The notes under the pieces: generated by a model
Seen by the model: only the letters and a program-made list of their open reading frames with translations
Databases searched by the model: none
Told to the model about the DNA's origin: nothing
Assembly (NCBI GenBank): GCA_964577305.1
Contig: CAZNYS010000001.1
Coordinates: 136,321-200,320 of the forward strand
DNA from: UBA9300 sp964577305
Lineage (GTDB): Bacteria > Bacteroidota > Bacteroidia > Bacteroidales > VadinHA17
Length of the DNA stretch: 64,000 nt
Reading direction: 5' to 3'
Shown: positions 49,666 through 59,394 of the stretch, in pieces
Layout of the letters: every line of letters begins with the position of its first letter
Position numbering within the stretch: position 1 is the first letter of the stretch
Program-made: the position numbers and the translations under genes

Positions 49666-52600
49666 ATGAATAAGAAAAACTCTTATTTGCTTAAAATGAT
49701 CATCAGGTCTTTTAGCCTGATGATCATTGTTTTATCGGTAAATATCCTGCCTTCATCATCACAGGAATATTATTTTGACAATTATGGTGTTTCCGAAGGA
49801 CTGAGCTCGTCAAAAGTATATACCATAATACAGGATAAAAATGATTATCTGTGGCTGGGAACTGAGAGCGGTGTTACCAGGTGGAACGGATCTGAATTTG
49901 AAAATTTCTCAAGTGACGATGGCCTTGCTACAGGAGGAGTAAAATCAATATTTGAAGACCATACAGGAAGAATATGGATGGGTCATCTTAACGGGGGGCT
50001 AACTTATTATGAAAATAGTGTTTTCAGGAACGTACTTATTGATACGATTGAAATTAGTGGAGACATAACCGGAATAACTGAGTATAATAATGAATTTTGG
50101 ATAACTACATCCCTTAACGGAGCCCTTTCAACAGATTTTCCGGAACCCGGAGCAGAGTTACTGACCGTTAAACAATACAGGGGAGGACAGGGATTAAGCG
50201 ACCGGGTAACACGTATTTATATTAACAGGGATAGTATGCTATACTGCATAGCCGACATTGGAATAAAAAAGTATAATGCAGAGGAGGATAAATTTGAATC
50301 ATACAGGCCGGAAGGACTTACCACTTATTTCAATATCATAGCAATGCTGGAAGACAGCAGGGGAGGGAGGTGGTTCGGAACACATAACGGGGGACTTTAT
50401 TATTTCCCTCCGGGTGGTGAAGAGCTGGTAGTATATGATGCAAGGGACGGGCTGGCAAATAACTGGATCAGCTGCATTACAGAAGATTCAAAGGGGCAGA
50501 TATGGGTAGGAACATGGGGAGGAGGTATCACAGTTTTTGATAATGGCGAAATGCAAACCTTCAATAATAGTAATGGATTGCAGGCAGGAGAAATCCAAAG
50601 TATACTGGAAGACCGTGAAGGTAACATGATTATTACCAGTCAGAATAACGGCATACATATTTATAAAGGGGATCATTTCATAAATTATAATTCTGACGAT
50701 ATGTTCAGGGATAAAACAGTGTGGGCCATTACCGAGGATAAATACAACAGGTACTGGTTCGGAACAGATGATGGTATAACATTATATGACCCTGAACTTG
50801 GTACGCCCTGGTTTTTTTATCAGGGAACACACAATATAGCCAAACAGGTTAGATATATAATTAATGACAAAGACAGGAATTTATGGATAGGTACCAATTA
50901 TAGAGGCGTCTACAGGTACGATTTTAACAAAAATGATTTTGTTTATAACCCTAAGCTTAATGATGTTCTCCCCAGGTGGGACCTTACTGTTACAGGTCTT
51001 GTTGTTGACAATGATAATAATCTCTGGATAGGTACAAATGAAGGCGTTGCTTTCTGGGATATACAGGGGAATGAGGGAAGAAGATATACCCAGATTGACG
51101 GTCTGGCGGGTAATTTTATAACAGCGCTTTATGTTGACCAAAGAGGGAGCATATGGATAGCATCAGAAAGTACTAATGGACTTGCCCGGTATAACCCGGA
51201 AAAGGAAGAATTTGAAATTATTGAATTAGAGAATGACCTTTACCCAACATGCATCAGCGAAACATCAGATGGAATATTATGGCTGGGGACAAGATTTGGA
51301 GTTTTAGGTTTAAAGGATGATACTATTGGAATTCACCTCACTGAAAAGGATGGGTTACTTTCAAACAATATCAACCTGTTGCAGCCTGATAATAGGGGGG
51401 TATTATATATCGGGACCAATAATGGTTTAAACAGCTTAAATATTGAAACAAACACCATTAATACATATACCAGGGAAAATGGATTTGTGGGTATTGAAAC
51501 AAAACAAAATGCCTCATTTCTTGACAGTAAAGGACATTTGTGGTTTGGTACCGCTAATGGTGCCACGAGGCTCGATCCTGAGAAAATACCTCCTCCTGAT
51601 CTAAATCCTTTAACCCATATAAAAGGGATGACGGTTAATTTCGAGGAGAGAGAAATGTTCCACAGCCAACGTTTAAGATATATAGAAAAAAATATTGCCT
51701 TTGATTATTATAGTGTATGCCTGACAAATCCTGAAGCTGTAAGGTACCAGGTAATGCTTGAAGGTGCTGACCCCGGATGGAGACCTGAAACAGAACAGAC
51801 AACGGCAATATACTCGGCATTATCCCCGGGCAAATATACCTTCAAGGTTAAGGCTCAGAACAGTGACGGTGTGTGGAACATGGAACCTGTCACATATGAC
51901 TTTGTTATCAGGCCCCCTTTCTATGCAAATCCGTATTTCATAATTTTCGTAATCCTGTTACTGGCAGTAGCCGTTATGGTATACATCAAAATACGGGAAA
52001 GCAACCTTATTCGTGAAAAAAGGGTACTTGAGGAGAAGGTGGCTGAGCGTACTGACGAGGTTGTTCAGAAGAGTATGGTCATTGAAGAGAAGAACAGGGA
52101 TATTACTGCAAGCATAAGGTATGCTGAGAGGATACAGATGGCTATGCTGCCCCCGGAAGACAGCTTTGATGACACCTTTGTGCTCTTTCTGCCAAAAGAT
52201 ATCGTCAGTGGTGATTTTTACTGGATGCATGATAACGGCGACATACAATTCATAGCTGCGGTAGATTGCACTGGCCATGGTGTTCCGGGAGCTTTCATGT
52301 CGATAATAGGATACAATTCATTGACCAAGATAGTAAGGGAATATGGATTGACAAGACCTGGTGCTATACTGGACCAGCTCAATGTTGAAGTGACAAAATC
52401 ATTAATTCAGAGAGGTGACGAAGTAATAAATGATGGCATGGACCTTGCACTGATAGCCTATGACAGGAGAGGCAGGAAGCTTGAATATGCCGGTGCCTAT
52501 AATCCACTGGTTATTGTCAGGGATGGGAAGGCAATTACCATAAAACCTGACAGGTTTCCCATAGGTATGGCTACAACCCGTGAAAAGAAGTTTAACAATG

Positions 52601-52839
52601 TCACAGTGGATATTAAGTCAGGGGATATCCTGTATATGTTCTCGGATGGTTATGCTGATCAGTTTGGCGGACCGGAAGGTAAGAAATTCAAGGGGGTGAA
52701 CCTGAAAAACGAGTTGGAAAAGGTGTCTTCACTGCCTATGCAAGAGCAAAAGGAGCAATTACTTAAAACACTTGATGAATGGATGGGAGGGATGAACCAG
52801 ATAGATGATATTCTTGTTATAGGTACCATGGTGCCGTAA
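49666..52839 (+). CDS. Membrane sensor: beta-propellers, Y_Y_Y domain, PP2C phosphatase
   Basis: A 1057-residue sensor protein. After a signal peptide, residues ~35-640 hold many two-component-regulator propeller repeats (D..g.lWlGT..GG, e.g. DYLWLGTESGV), forming two seven-bladed propellers as in hybrid sensor kinases. A Y_Y_Y domain follows (about 665-750), one membrane helix (about 755-776), a coiled coil (about 780-815), and a cytosolic SpoIIE-type PP2C domain (about 815-1057) with DCTGHGVPGAFMS, NDGMDLAL, FSDGYADQFGG and QIDDILVIG, the metal-binding Asp set. It resembles a sensor whose output is a Ser/Thr phosphatase instead of a His kinase. Partner gene is the TPR-caspase gene just upstream. 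Confidence 0.93.
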   Translation: MNKKNSYLLKMIIRSFSLMIIVLSVNILPSSSQEYYFDNYGVSEGLSSSKVYTIIQDKNDYLWLGTESGVTRWNGSEFENFSSDDGLATGGVKSIFEDHTGRIWMGHLNGGLTYYENSVFRNVLIDTIEISGDITGITEYNNEFWITTSLNGALSTDFPEPGAELLTVKQYRGGQGLSDRVTRIYINRDSMLYCIADIGIKKYNAEEDKFESYRPEGLTTYFNIIAMLEDSRGGRWFGTHNGGLYYFPPGGEELVVYDARDGLANNWISCITEDSKGQIWVGTWGGGITVFDNGEMQTFNNSNGLQAGEIQSILEDREGNMIITSQNNGIHIYKGDHFINYNSDDMFRDKTVWAITEDKYNRYWFGTDDGITLYDPELGTPWFFYQGTHNIAKQVRYIINDKDRNLWIGTNYRGVYRYDFNKNDFVYNPKLNDVLPRWDLTVTGLVVDNDNNLWIGTNEGVAFWDIQGNEGRRYTQIDGLAGNFITALYVDQRGSIWIASESTNGLARYNPEKEEFEIIELENDLYPTCISETSDGILWLGTRFGVLGLKDDTIGIHLTEKDGLLSNNINLLQPDNRGVLYIGTNNGLNSLNIETNTINTYTRENGFVGIETKQNASFLDSKGHLWFGTANGATRLDPEKIPPPDLNPLTHIKGMTVNFEEREMFHSQRLRYIEKNIAFDYYSVCLTNPEAVRYQVMLEGADPGWRPETEQTTAIYSALSPGKYTFKVKAQNSDGVWNMEPVTYDFVIRPPFYANPYFIIFVILLLAVAVMVYIKIRESNLIREKRVLEEKVAERTDEVVQKSMVIEEKNRDITASIRYAERIQMAMLPPEDSFDDTFVLFLPKDIVSGDFYWMHDNGDIQFIAAVDCTGHGVPGAFMSIIGYNSLTKIVREYGLTRPGAILDQLNVEVTKSLIQRGDEVINDGMDLALIAYDRRGRKLEYAGAYNPLVIVRDGKAITIKPDRFPIGMATTREKKFNNVTVDIKSGDILYMFSDGYADQFGGPEGKKFKGVNLKNELEKVSSLPMQEQKEQLLKTLDEWMGGMNQIDDILVIGTMVP

Positions 52840-52848
52840 GCACTATAT

Positions 52849-53418
52849 TCATGCTATGCTTACAGGATCATCACACCAGTCTTTGTAGTTGTTTATTGCT
52901 TCCATGGCTTCGTCCGGTGTTTCTGCCACTGTCCATATTTGTTTATGCACTTTACGCATAAAACCTTTTCCGATAATACTTTCAAGAAATGTAATGAAGT
53001 GGTCGTAAAATGATCCTGTATTAAGTATTACCAGTGCACCCCTGAAAAGACCCAGTTGCTTCATGGTGATCGCCTCGGCCAGTTCTTCAAGGGTACCAAT
53101 GCCACCAGGAAGGGCAATTACAGCATCAGACATTTCGAACATTTTTTTCTTTCTTGATCCCATGTCTTCAGTTATGATTATTTCATCAATATCTTCATGC
53201 CCCCATCCGTTATCTCGCATGAAAGATGGTATCACACCTGTTATTTTTGCCCCCTTTTTCATAGCTGCATCAGCCAGGGCACCCATTAATCCAATACCTC
53301 CTCCGCCATAGATGATATTGTGCCCCTGGGATGCTATAAGTTCACCCAGCCTGGAAGCGTCATCCAGATACACCTTATCTATTTTACTGCTGGAGGCAGC
53401 GAAAACGCATATATTCAT
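52849..53418 (-). CDS. LOG family protein (TIGR00730)
   Basis: A 189-residue Rossmann-fold protein of the LOG family, phosphoribohydrolases acting on nucleoside 5'-monophosphates such as cytokinin riboside phosphates or AMP-like compounds. Its signature PGGIGTLEELAEAITMKQLG is intact, with the catalytic Arg/Glu pair in SRKKKMFEMSDAVIALPGG. It converges with the phosphatase gene (9 bases between stops). A hairpin terminator of trxA lies just upstream of its start. Confidence 0.92.
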   Translation of the reverse strand: MNICVFAASSSKIDKVYLDDASRLGELIASQGHNIIYGGGGIGLMGALADAAMKKGAKITGVIPSFMRDNGWGHEDIDEIIITEDMGSRKKKMFEMSDAVIALPGGIGTLEELAEAITMKQLGLFRGALVILNTGSFYDHFITFLESIIGKGFMRKVHKQIWTVAETPDEAMEAINNYKDWCDDPVSIA

Positions 53419-53430
53419 AATACTGACAAT

Positions 53431-53456
53431 AAAAAAGCCGTTCTTAAGTGAACGGC
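53431..53456 (-). terminator. Rho-independent terminator of trxA
   Basis: On the minus strand GCCGTTC (53456-53450), loop ACTTAA, GAACGGC (53443-53437), then six T. It lies 22 bases after the trxA stop and 13 bases before the LOG start. Confidence 0.85.
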
Positions 53457-53477
53457 CTGTATAATATAATATTTTTC

Positions 53478-53798
53478 TCAGCCCAAAATAGCTTCAAGCT
53501 TGGTCACAAAATTGGCTTTTGGAACAGCACCAACCTGCTTATCTGCTACTTCTCCGTCTTTAAAGAACATCACTGTGGGTATATTACGTATTCCGAATTT
53601 TGCAGCCACGCCGGGGCTGTCATCTACATCACATTTAACAACAAGCGCCCTGTCTTCATATTCTTTTGATATCTCTTCCAAAAAAGGTGCAATCATCCTG
53701 CAAGGCCCGCACCATTCTGCCCAGAAATCAACAACAACAGGTTTGTCTGACTGAAGTACTACTTCCGTAAAATTTGAATCATTTACATGTAAAGCCAT
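53478..53798 (-). CDS. trxA: Thioredoxin
   Basis: A 106-residue cytosolic disulfide reductase. The active site is WAEWCGPCRMIAPF with Cys30 and Cys33, and the cis-Pro is in IRNIPTVMFFKDG. Length and all key positions are those of TrxA. A -7 box (TATATTTG) stands at 53835-53842 and a hairpin terminator follows, so it is a single-gene unit. Confidence 0.97.
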   Translation of the reverse strand: MALHVNDSNFTEVVLQSDKPVVVDFWAEWCGPCRMIAPFLEEISKEYEDRALVVKCDVDDSPGVAAKFGIRNIPTVMFFKDGEVADKQVGAVPKANFVTKLEAILG

Positions 53799-53834
53799 GG
53801 TATTTTATGTTTAGAATAATATTTTTTGAGCAGG

Positions 53835-53842
53835 CAAATATA
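53835..53842 (-). promoter_or_regulatory. Putative promoter of trxA
   Basis: The minus strand reads TATATTTG, matching TAnnTTTG, with CTTG at 53861-53864 about 18 bases upstream inside the end of dnaE. Confidence 0.45.
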
Positions 53843-53843
53843 A

Positions 53844-56800
53844 TTAATTTACTTTAAATTCAAGACCGGGTACAGATTCAATAAAACTTATAAGATCATT
53901 GTTGAGCTCCACCTTTAATGATCTTGAGAATAAGGATATACTTATCTTTTCAACAGGGTCTGCAACCACTATTTTAAGCTCAGTCTTTCCCGTATTTCTG
54001 ACAGCCAGTTCCTTCAGTTTATCTACCAGGTCGTCATTCAGTCTGTCCACGGGAATAATAACAGTAAGTGATCTGATCAATTCATCTTTTACACTGGTCA
54101 GCAGGTGTATATTCTGTATTTTTACTTCCAGTTCATCTTCCCTGAACATTCTTTTCCGGACTTTTCCTTTTACCAGGAGGAAGTAACCCGGATTGCAGTA
54201 TTTACTGTTATTGACGTAATCTTTATCAAAGAGCATGAACCTGTAAGAGTCAGTATAGTCCTGCAGGGTAAATGAGCCAAAGGGTTTTCCGTTTTTGCTG
54301 GTGCCACTTCTTGCTTCTGTAACCATGCCTGCAATTACTACCTCTTTATTGAGGAAATCCTTCATATTATAAAGGTCGCTGATATTCATATTACAGAAGG
54401 TTTTCATTTCCAGTTTATAATCATCCAGGGGATGAGCCGACAGGAAGATTCCTACTACTTCCTTTTCCCTGTTCAGTTTTTCCAGTTTAGGCCATTCAGG
54501 GGTATCAGGTGGAACAGGTTTAACTACCTCAAAACCGTCTGCATCATCAAAAAGTGATTGCTGTGCAGTGCTTGCCTCTGTTTTCAGCATATTGCCATAC
54601 CTGACCAGGCTTTCTATAAAAACCTGGCCTTTATTATCTTCTGCAAAATATTGAGCCCTGTTAAGTTCCTTAAAGCAATCAAAGGCACCGGCCAGTGCCA
54701 TTGCTTCTAAGCTTTTCTTGTTAAGTCCATTCAGGTTAATCCTTTCGATAAAATCAAATATTGAGGAGAACAGGCCGTTATTTTCTCTTTCCTCTATAAG
54801 ACCTATCACTGCACTTGTGCCTACACCTTTAATAGCGCCAAGGCCGAACCTGATATTTCCTTCCTTGTTCACCATGAAATTTACATTACTCTCGTTTATA
54901 TCCGGGCCCAGCACTTCAATACCCATCCTCCTGGCTTCGTCCATGAAGATGGTCAGTTTTTTGATATCGTTGATATTGCGACTCAGCACAGCAGCCATGA
55001 ATTCGGCCGGGTAATGAGCCTTGAGATATGCTGTCTGGTAAGATACGTATGCATAACAGGTTGAATGAGATTTATTAAATGCATATTGTGCAAATGATTC
55101 CCAGTCGGTCCATATTCTCTCAATAATTTTTTCTTTATATCCCCTTGCCCTGCATCCTTCAAAGAACTTAACCTTCAGGGGGTCCATCAGTTCTTTCTTC
55201 TTTTTCCCCATGGCTTTTCGCAGAGAATCGGCCTGCCCCTTGGAGAAACCTGCAAGTTCCTGCGATAACAGCATAACCTGTTCCTGGTATACTGTAATTC
55301 CATACGTGTCCTTAAGATGTTTTTCCATCTCGGGCAGGGGGTAGTCTATCTTTTCGAGACCATGTTTTCGTTTAATGAATTGTGGTATATATTCCATTGG
55401 GCCAGGGCGGTAGAGGGCATTCATTGCTATTAGGTCTTCAAAGCGGTTTGGTTTGAGCTCCCTGAGGTGCTTTTTCATCCCTTCAGATTCAAACTGGAAT
55501 AATGCAGTGGTTTCACCATTGGAATACAATTCAAGTGTTTTGACATCATCAAGCGGGACCTTTGAAATATCAATGTCTATTCCTTTTGATACTTTGATAT
55601 TATCAATGGCATCCCTGATTATTGAAAGTGTTTTAAGTCCCAGGAAATCCATCTTCAGCAGTCCCACTGATTCAACATGATTACCGTCAAACTGGGTGAC
55701 ATAGAGGTCGGTATCTTTAGCAATACTGAGAGGTATATGTTCATTCAGGGGATCACGGCCGATTATTATTCCACATGCATGGATACCTGTCTGCCGCACC
55801 GATCCTTCCAGTGCCTCAGCATATCGCAATGTGCGTGCAATAAGCTCATCACCTGCATTTTTCTCTTTTTTCAGTTCGGGTACTTCTTCATAGGCTGCCT
55901 GGAAAGTAATACCGGGTCTTTCAGGAATGAGCCTGGCAAGCCTGTCGGCATCTGAAAGTTGCAGGTTCTGTACCCTTGCAACATCACGTATTGCCATTTT
56001 GGCTGCCATGCTGCCAAAAGTAATAATATGGGCCACCCTGTCGTGCCCGTATTTATCTACAACATATTTAAGAACCTGGTCTCTTCCATCCTCGTCAAAA
56101 TCAATATCTATATCAGGCATTGATATACGGTCGGGATTAAGAAAACGTTCAAACAGTAGTTTATACTTTATAGGGTCGATATCTGTTATCCTCAGAGCAT
56201 AAGCTACTGCTGAGCCTGCTGCCGATCCCCTACCCGGGCCCACCGAAACTCCCATTTCCCTTGCTGCCCTGAGGAAATCCTGGACAATGAGAAAGTAACC
56301 CGGATATCCCATCTTTTTTATTGTGTCAAGTTCAAAGTCAAGTCTTTCTTCTAGTTCACTGTTCAGCTCCCCCCACCTTTCCTTAGCTCCTTTGTAAGTG
56401 AGATGCCTGAGGTAATCATCCTTGCTCTCAAATTCATCAGGGATGGGGAATTCAGGCATAATAGGTTCATGGTTGAGCTCATAATTTTCTACTTTATTGG
56501 CTATCTCAAGGGTATTATCCACAGCTTCAGGACAATCATGGAAGAGCTCTCTCATCTCTTCCCCGGTTTTGAAATATTCCTGTTTGGTATACCTTAACCG
56601 GTCAGGATCATCAAGTTCTTTCCCTGTATTAAGGCATATAAGAAGGTCGTGAGCCTCTGCATCATCTGCTTTTAAAAAATGGACATCATTGGAGGCAACT
56701 ATTTTTATTCCTGTCTTTTTTGATAATTCTTTATAGGCCTCAATAACCCTGTTCTGCTTTGCAAGGGTATCATTGTCATATACCGGATCACCTGTTTTAT

Positions 56801-57329
56801 GCCTCTGTATCTCAAGGTAAAAATCATTACCAAAAATATCCCTGTATTCCTCTATAACCTCTTTGGCAGTATCCATGTCGTTATTAAGTATTGCTGATGG
56901 TATCTCGCCGGCAATACATGCTGAGGTGGCAATGAGCCCTTCATTATATTCCTTAAGCAGGTCTTTGTCAATCCTTGGTTTATAGTAAAAGCCTTCGGTC
57001 CACGACAGTGATACCAGTTTTACAAGGTTCCTGTATCCTGTATAGTTCCTGGCCAGCAGGATAAGGTGATCACCTGAACGGTCATCTTTACTCGTATTTT
57101 CAGCCATTGACCTTCTCGCAACATATGCCTCAACACCTATAATTGGTTTTATCCCATTAGCCCTGGCTGCATTATGAAACTCCTTTGCACCGAACATATT
57201 ACCATGATCAGTGATTGCCACTGCAGGCATATCCAGATCAGAGGCAATTTCAATGAGCTCACTTATTTTTGATGCACCATCAAGTATTGAATATTGAGTA
57301 TGAAGATGTAAATGCACAAAATTGCTCAT
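53844..57329 (-). CDS. dnaE: DNA polymerase III alpha subunit
   Basis: The main replicative polymerase. The start chosen is the Met at 57329 (MSNFVHLHLHTQYSILDGA), the usual PHP-domain start; an in-frame Met at 57356 adds nine residues. The product has about 1161 residues: PHP domain (1-~270), palm and fingers with the catalytic aspartates in PDIDIDFDEDGRD (about residue 400) and further along in MKMDFLGLKTLSII, a helix-hairpin-helix region, an OB-fold (VVIAGMVTEARSGTSKNGKPFGSFTLQD) and a C-terminal domain. It is of the DnaE type and lacks the polC exonuclease insert. A palindromic TACTTTTG box stands at 57384-57391. Confidence 0.97.
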   Translation of the reverse strand: MSNFVHLHLHTQYSILDGASKISELIEIASDLDMPAVAITDHGNMFGAKEFHNAARANGIKPIIGVEAYVARRSMAENTSKDDRSGDHLILLARNYTGYRNLVKLVSLSWTEGFYYKPRIDKDLLKEYNEGLIATSACIAGEIPSAILNNDMDTAKEVIEEYRDIFGNDFYLEIQRHKTGDPVYDNDTLAKQNRVIEAYKELSKKTGIKIVASNDVHFLKADDAEAHDLLICLNTGKELDDPDRLRYTKQEYFKTGEEMRELFHDCPEAVDNTLEIANKVENYELNHEPIMPEFPIPDEFESKDDYLRHLTYKGAKERWGELNSELEERLDFELDTIKKMGYPGYFLIVQDFLRAAREMGVSVGPGRGSAAGSAVAYALRITDIDPIKYKLLFERFLNPDRISMPDIDIDFDEDGRDQVLKYVVDKYGHDRVAHIITFGSMAAKMAIRDVARVQNLQLSDADRLARLIPERPGITFQAAYEEVPELKKEKNAGDELIARTLRYAEALEGSVRQTGIHACGIIIGRDPLNEHIPLSIAKDTDLYVTQFDGNHVESVGLLKMDFLGLKTLSIIRDAIDNIKVSKGIDIDISKVPLDDVKTLELYSNGETTALFQFESEGMKKHLRELKPNRFEDLIAMNALYRPGPMEYIPQFIKRKHGLEKIDYPLPEMEKHLKDTYGITVYQEQVMLLSQELAGFSKGQADSLRKAMGKKKKELMDPLKVKFFEGCRARGYKEKIIERIWTDWESFAQYAFNKSHSTCYAYVSYQTAYLKAHYPAEFMAAVLSRNINDIKKLTIFMDEARRMGIEVLGPDINESNVNFMVNKEGNIRFGLGAIKGVGTSAVIGLIEERENNGLFSSIFDFIERINLNGLNKKSLEAMALAGAFDCFKELNRAQYFAEDNKGQVFIESLVRYGNMLKTEASTAQQSLFDDADGFEVVKPVPPDTPEWPKLEKLNREKEVVGIFLSAHPLDDYKLEMKTFCNMNISDLYNMKDFLNKEVVIAGMVTEARSGTSKNGKPFGSFTLQDYTDSYRFMLFDKDYVNNSKYCNPGYFLLVKGKVRKRMFREDELEVKIQNIHLLTSVKDELIRSLTVIIPVDRLNDDLVDKLKELAVRNTGKTELKIVVADPVEKISISLFSRSLKVELNNDLISFIESVPGLEFKVN

Positions 57330-57383
57330 GATGAGGCAGTTACGATTTTTATTCAAATTAGTACCCGGATGGGATCGAAGTTA

Positions 57384-57391
57384 CAAAAGTA
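57384..57391 (-). promoter_or_regulatory. Putative -7 box for dnaE
   Basis: The minus strand reads TACTTTTG, within the palindrome GTTACAAAAGTAAC, about 55-62 bases before the dnaE start. No clear -33 box. Confidence 0.35.
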
Positions 57392-57519
57392 ACCAAAAAT
57401 CTCTTTTCAGGAGCGCTTATCAGTGATGATTAATTAACAAATTATTATTATGTTAGCAATGTCGTTTTGTATAAATATTTTTCACCTCAGCTATAACTTA
57501 TTAATTACACGGTACCCTG

Positions 57520-59199
57520 TTGAAAGTCAAGGTTATACTCCTGATATTTTGCCTGTGCTCATTTATTACAGCTATGGCACAGTCACCCGAAGAACAAATT
57601 GTTTACAGGGTAGCTAAGGTTCATATGGAGAATTATTTCCCTGGCGGTTCAAGAGAAATAATTAGTATAGATACCCTGATTTATAATAATGAACCTGACA
57701 TTTTTGTTGTAAATCTGAAAGAGGGTGGCTGGATACTTATTTCAGGAGACAAAAGGGTGATACCTGTTTTAGGTTTCAATTACAAGGGACATTTTGCCAA
57801 ACCGGATAAAAGTGGAAACATTGCCTGCTACGAATGGATATCTTCATATTCGGAACAGATTAAAGAGATACGAGATGAGAAGGGCATGCCTGTTCATAAA
57901 GGATGGCAAACAGAACAAGCAGGAGGAAAAGGAATTGAAGGGGAGACGGTGGATATAAATCCGTTGATTAAAACAGAGTGGCACCAGAATGAGGGGTGGA
58001 ACAGGTTCTGTCCTGAAGATAGTCTTGGACCGGGAGGACATACTTATGTCGGCTGTGTGGCTGTTGCTTTGGCACAGGCTCTTAGTGTTTACGCTGTACC
58101 GGATACAGGAACAGGGTTTAAGAAATATTACCGGGAGGATTATGGTATAATTGAGGTAAAGTTTTACGAAACAAATTATAAATGGGATTCAATGTCGCTG
58201 GATACGTCCGATGATTATAATGCACTGCTTCTTTTCCATTGTGCCGTAGCCGTCAATATGAATTTTGGTCCCGATGCTTCTTCAGCATACACCTCTACTT
58301 CAAGGGCCGCAATGATTAGCTATTTTAAAATGTCCAGAAATATTGACTACTTTGTGAGGGGAAGCGATGAAGAGCAGTGGATAAAGATAATCATTGACAA
58401 TCTTCAAAAAGGGAGGCCGATTATTTACAGCGGGAATGCTGACGATGGTGAATCAGGGCATGCCTTCAATATAGATGGTGTGCGGGAAAGTAAGTATTTT
58501 CATCTTAACTGGGGATGGGGAGGAAGTCACAATGGCTATTACCTGATTGACAATCTTAAACCAGGTAGTAATGACTTTTCAAAGAACCAGGCGGCTATTT
58601 TCGGGATTCAACCTTACTATTATCCGACTGATGTAATTCTTAATGACACAATAATTCCCATTGGGATACCTCCTGGTTCAGCAGTTGCCAAAGCGGAAGT
58701 GGTTGACGAAGCTTATGGTAATGAGTATGAATTAATACTCGTAAGCGACTCTGTATATATCAATAATGAATGGGTCAGTGACTATTATCTTGAAAATGAC
58801 AGTCTCAGGACTGGCAGGATCTTCACAGAGGATGATATCGGAGAAGATACAATAAGATTCTATGTAACAGATAAATATGATAATTATATTGAGACAGATG
58901 TTGTTTTAACGGTAACTGAAACTACCGGTTTTACAGTCACAGCTTCATATGATAACAGGATTGATGAACTCAGCATATATCCGAATCCGGCCTCGGGAAT
59001 AATTAACATTAATATTGATAATGAACTACCAGTCGATTGCCTGCGCATTTATTCACAATCAGGTTTAATGGTCAGGGAAATCAAAAGTCCACCCGGGCAA
59101 ATGAAGATTGATATACATGAATTCACACAGGGATTATATATTTTGGAAATCAGGTATGCTAATGGCTTTGTCACCAGGGGAAAGGTGTTAATCCTTTAA
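57520..59199 (+). CDS. C10 (streptopain-like) cysteine peptidase with T9SS tail
   Basis: A 559-residue secreted cysteine peptidase that starts with TTG. A signal peptide (ends AMAQ) is followed by a Spi-type propeptide (about 22-145), the C10 catalytic domain with Cys179 in TYVGCVAVALAQ, His314 in ESGHAFNIDG, and the Trp-rich NWGWGGSHNGYY, then an Ig-like domain (about 370-470), and a type A sorting domain of type IX secretion at ~485-559 (LSIYPNPASG ... GLYILEI ... GKVLIL). It should be exported through T9SS and attached to or released from the cell surface. Homologs include SpeB and Porphyromonas PrtT. Confidence 0.93.
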   Translation: MKVKVILLIFCLCSFITAMAQSPEEQIVYRVAKVHMENYFPGGSREIISIDTLIYNNEPDIFVVNLKEGGWILISGDKRVIPVLGFNYKGHFAKPDKSGNIACYEWISSYSEQIKEIRDEKGMPVHKGWQTEQAGGKGIEGETVDINPLIKTEWHQNEGWNRFCPEDSLGPGGHTYVGCVAVALAQALSVYAVPDTGTGFKKYYREDYGIIEVKFYETNYKWDSMSLDTSDDYNALLLFHCAVAVNMNFGPDASSAYTSTSRAAMISYFKMSRNIDYFVRGSDEEQWIKIIIDNLQKGRPIIYSGNADDGESGHAFNIDGVRESKYFHLNWGWGGSHNGYYLIDNLKPGSNDFSKNQAAIFGIQPYYYPTDVILNDTIIPIGIPPGSAVAKAEVVDEAYGNEYELILVSDSVYINNEWVSDYYLENDSLRTGRIFTEDDIGEDTIRFYVTDKYDNYIETDVVLTVTETTGFTVTASYDNRIDELSIYPNPASGIININIDNELPVDCLRIYSQSGLMVREIKSPPGQMKIDIHEFTQGLYILEIRYANGFVTRGKVLIL

Positions 59200-59394
59200 T
59201 ATTTACACTCTTTATACAGGGTTTTTCAGTAGATACCGGTCATTCTAATAAGTTATTTTATATTGAAGATATAACTGGGAATTCTTGTTTTTTCGGCTGA
59301 TAAGTTTTTTTAAGAATAATTGGTATGCAATTTTTTAATATCTTGCGCGTCTTTATAAAACTATTATTTATTTACCTAAACTAAATATTCTAAT

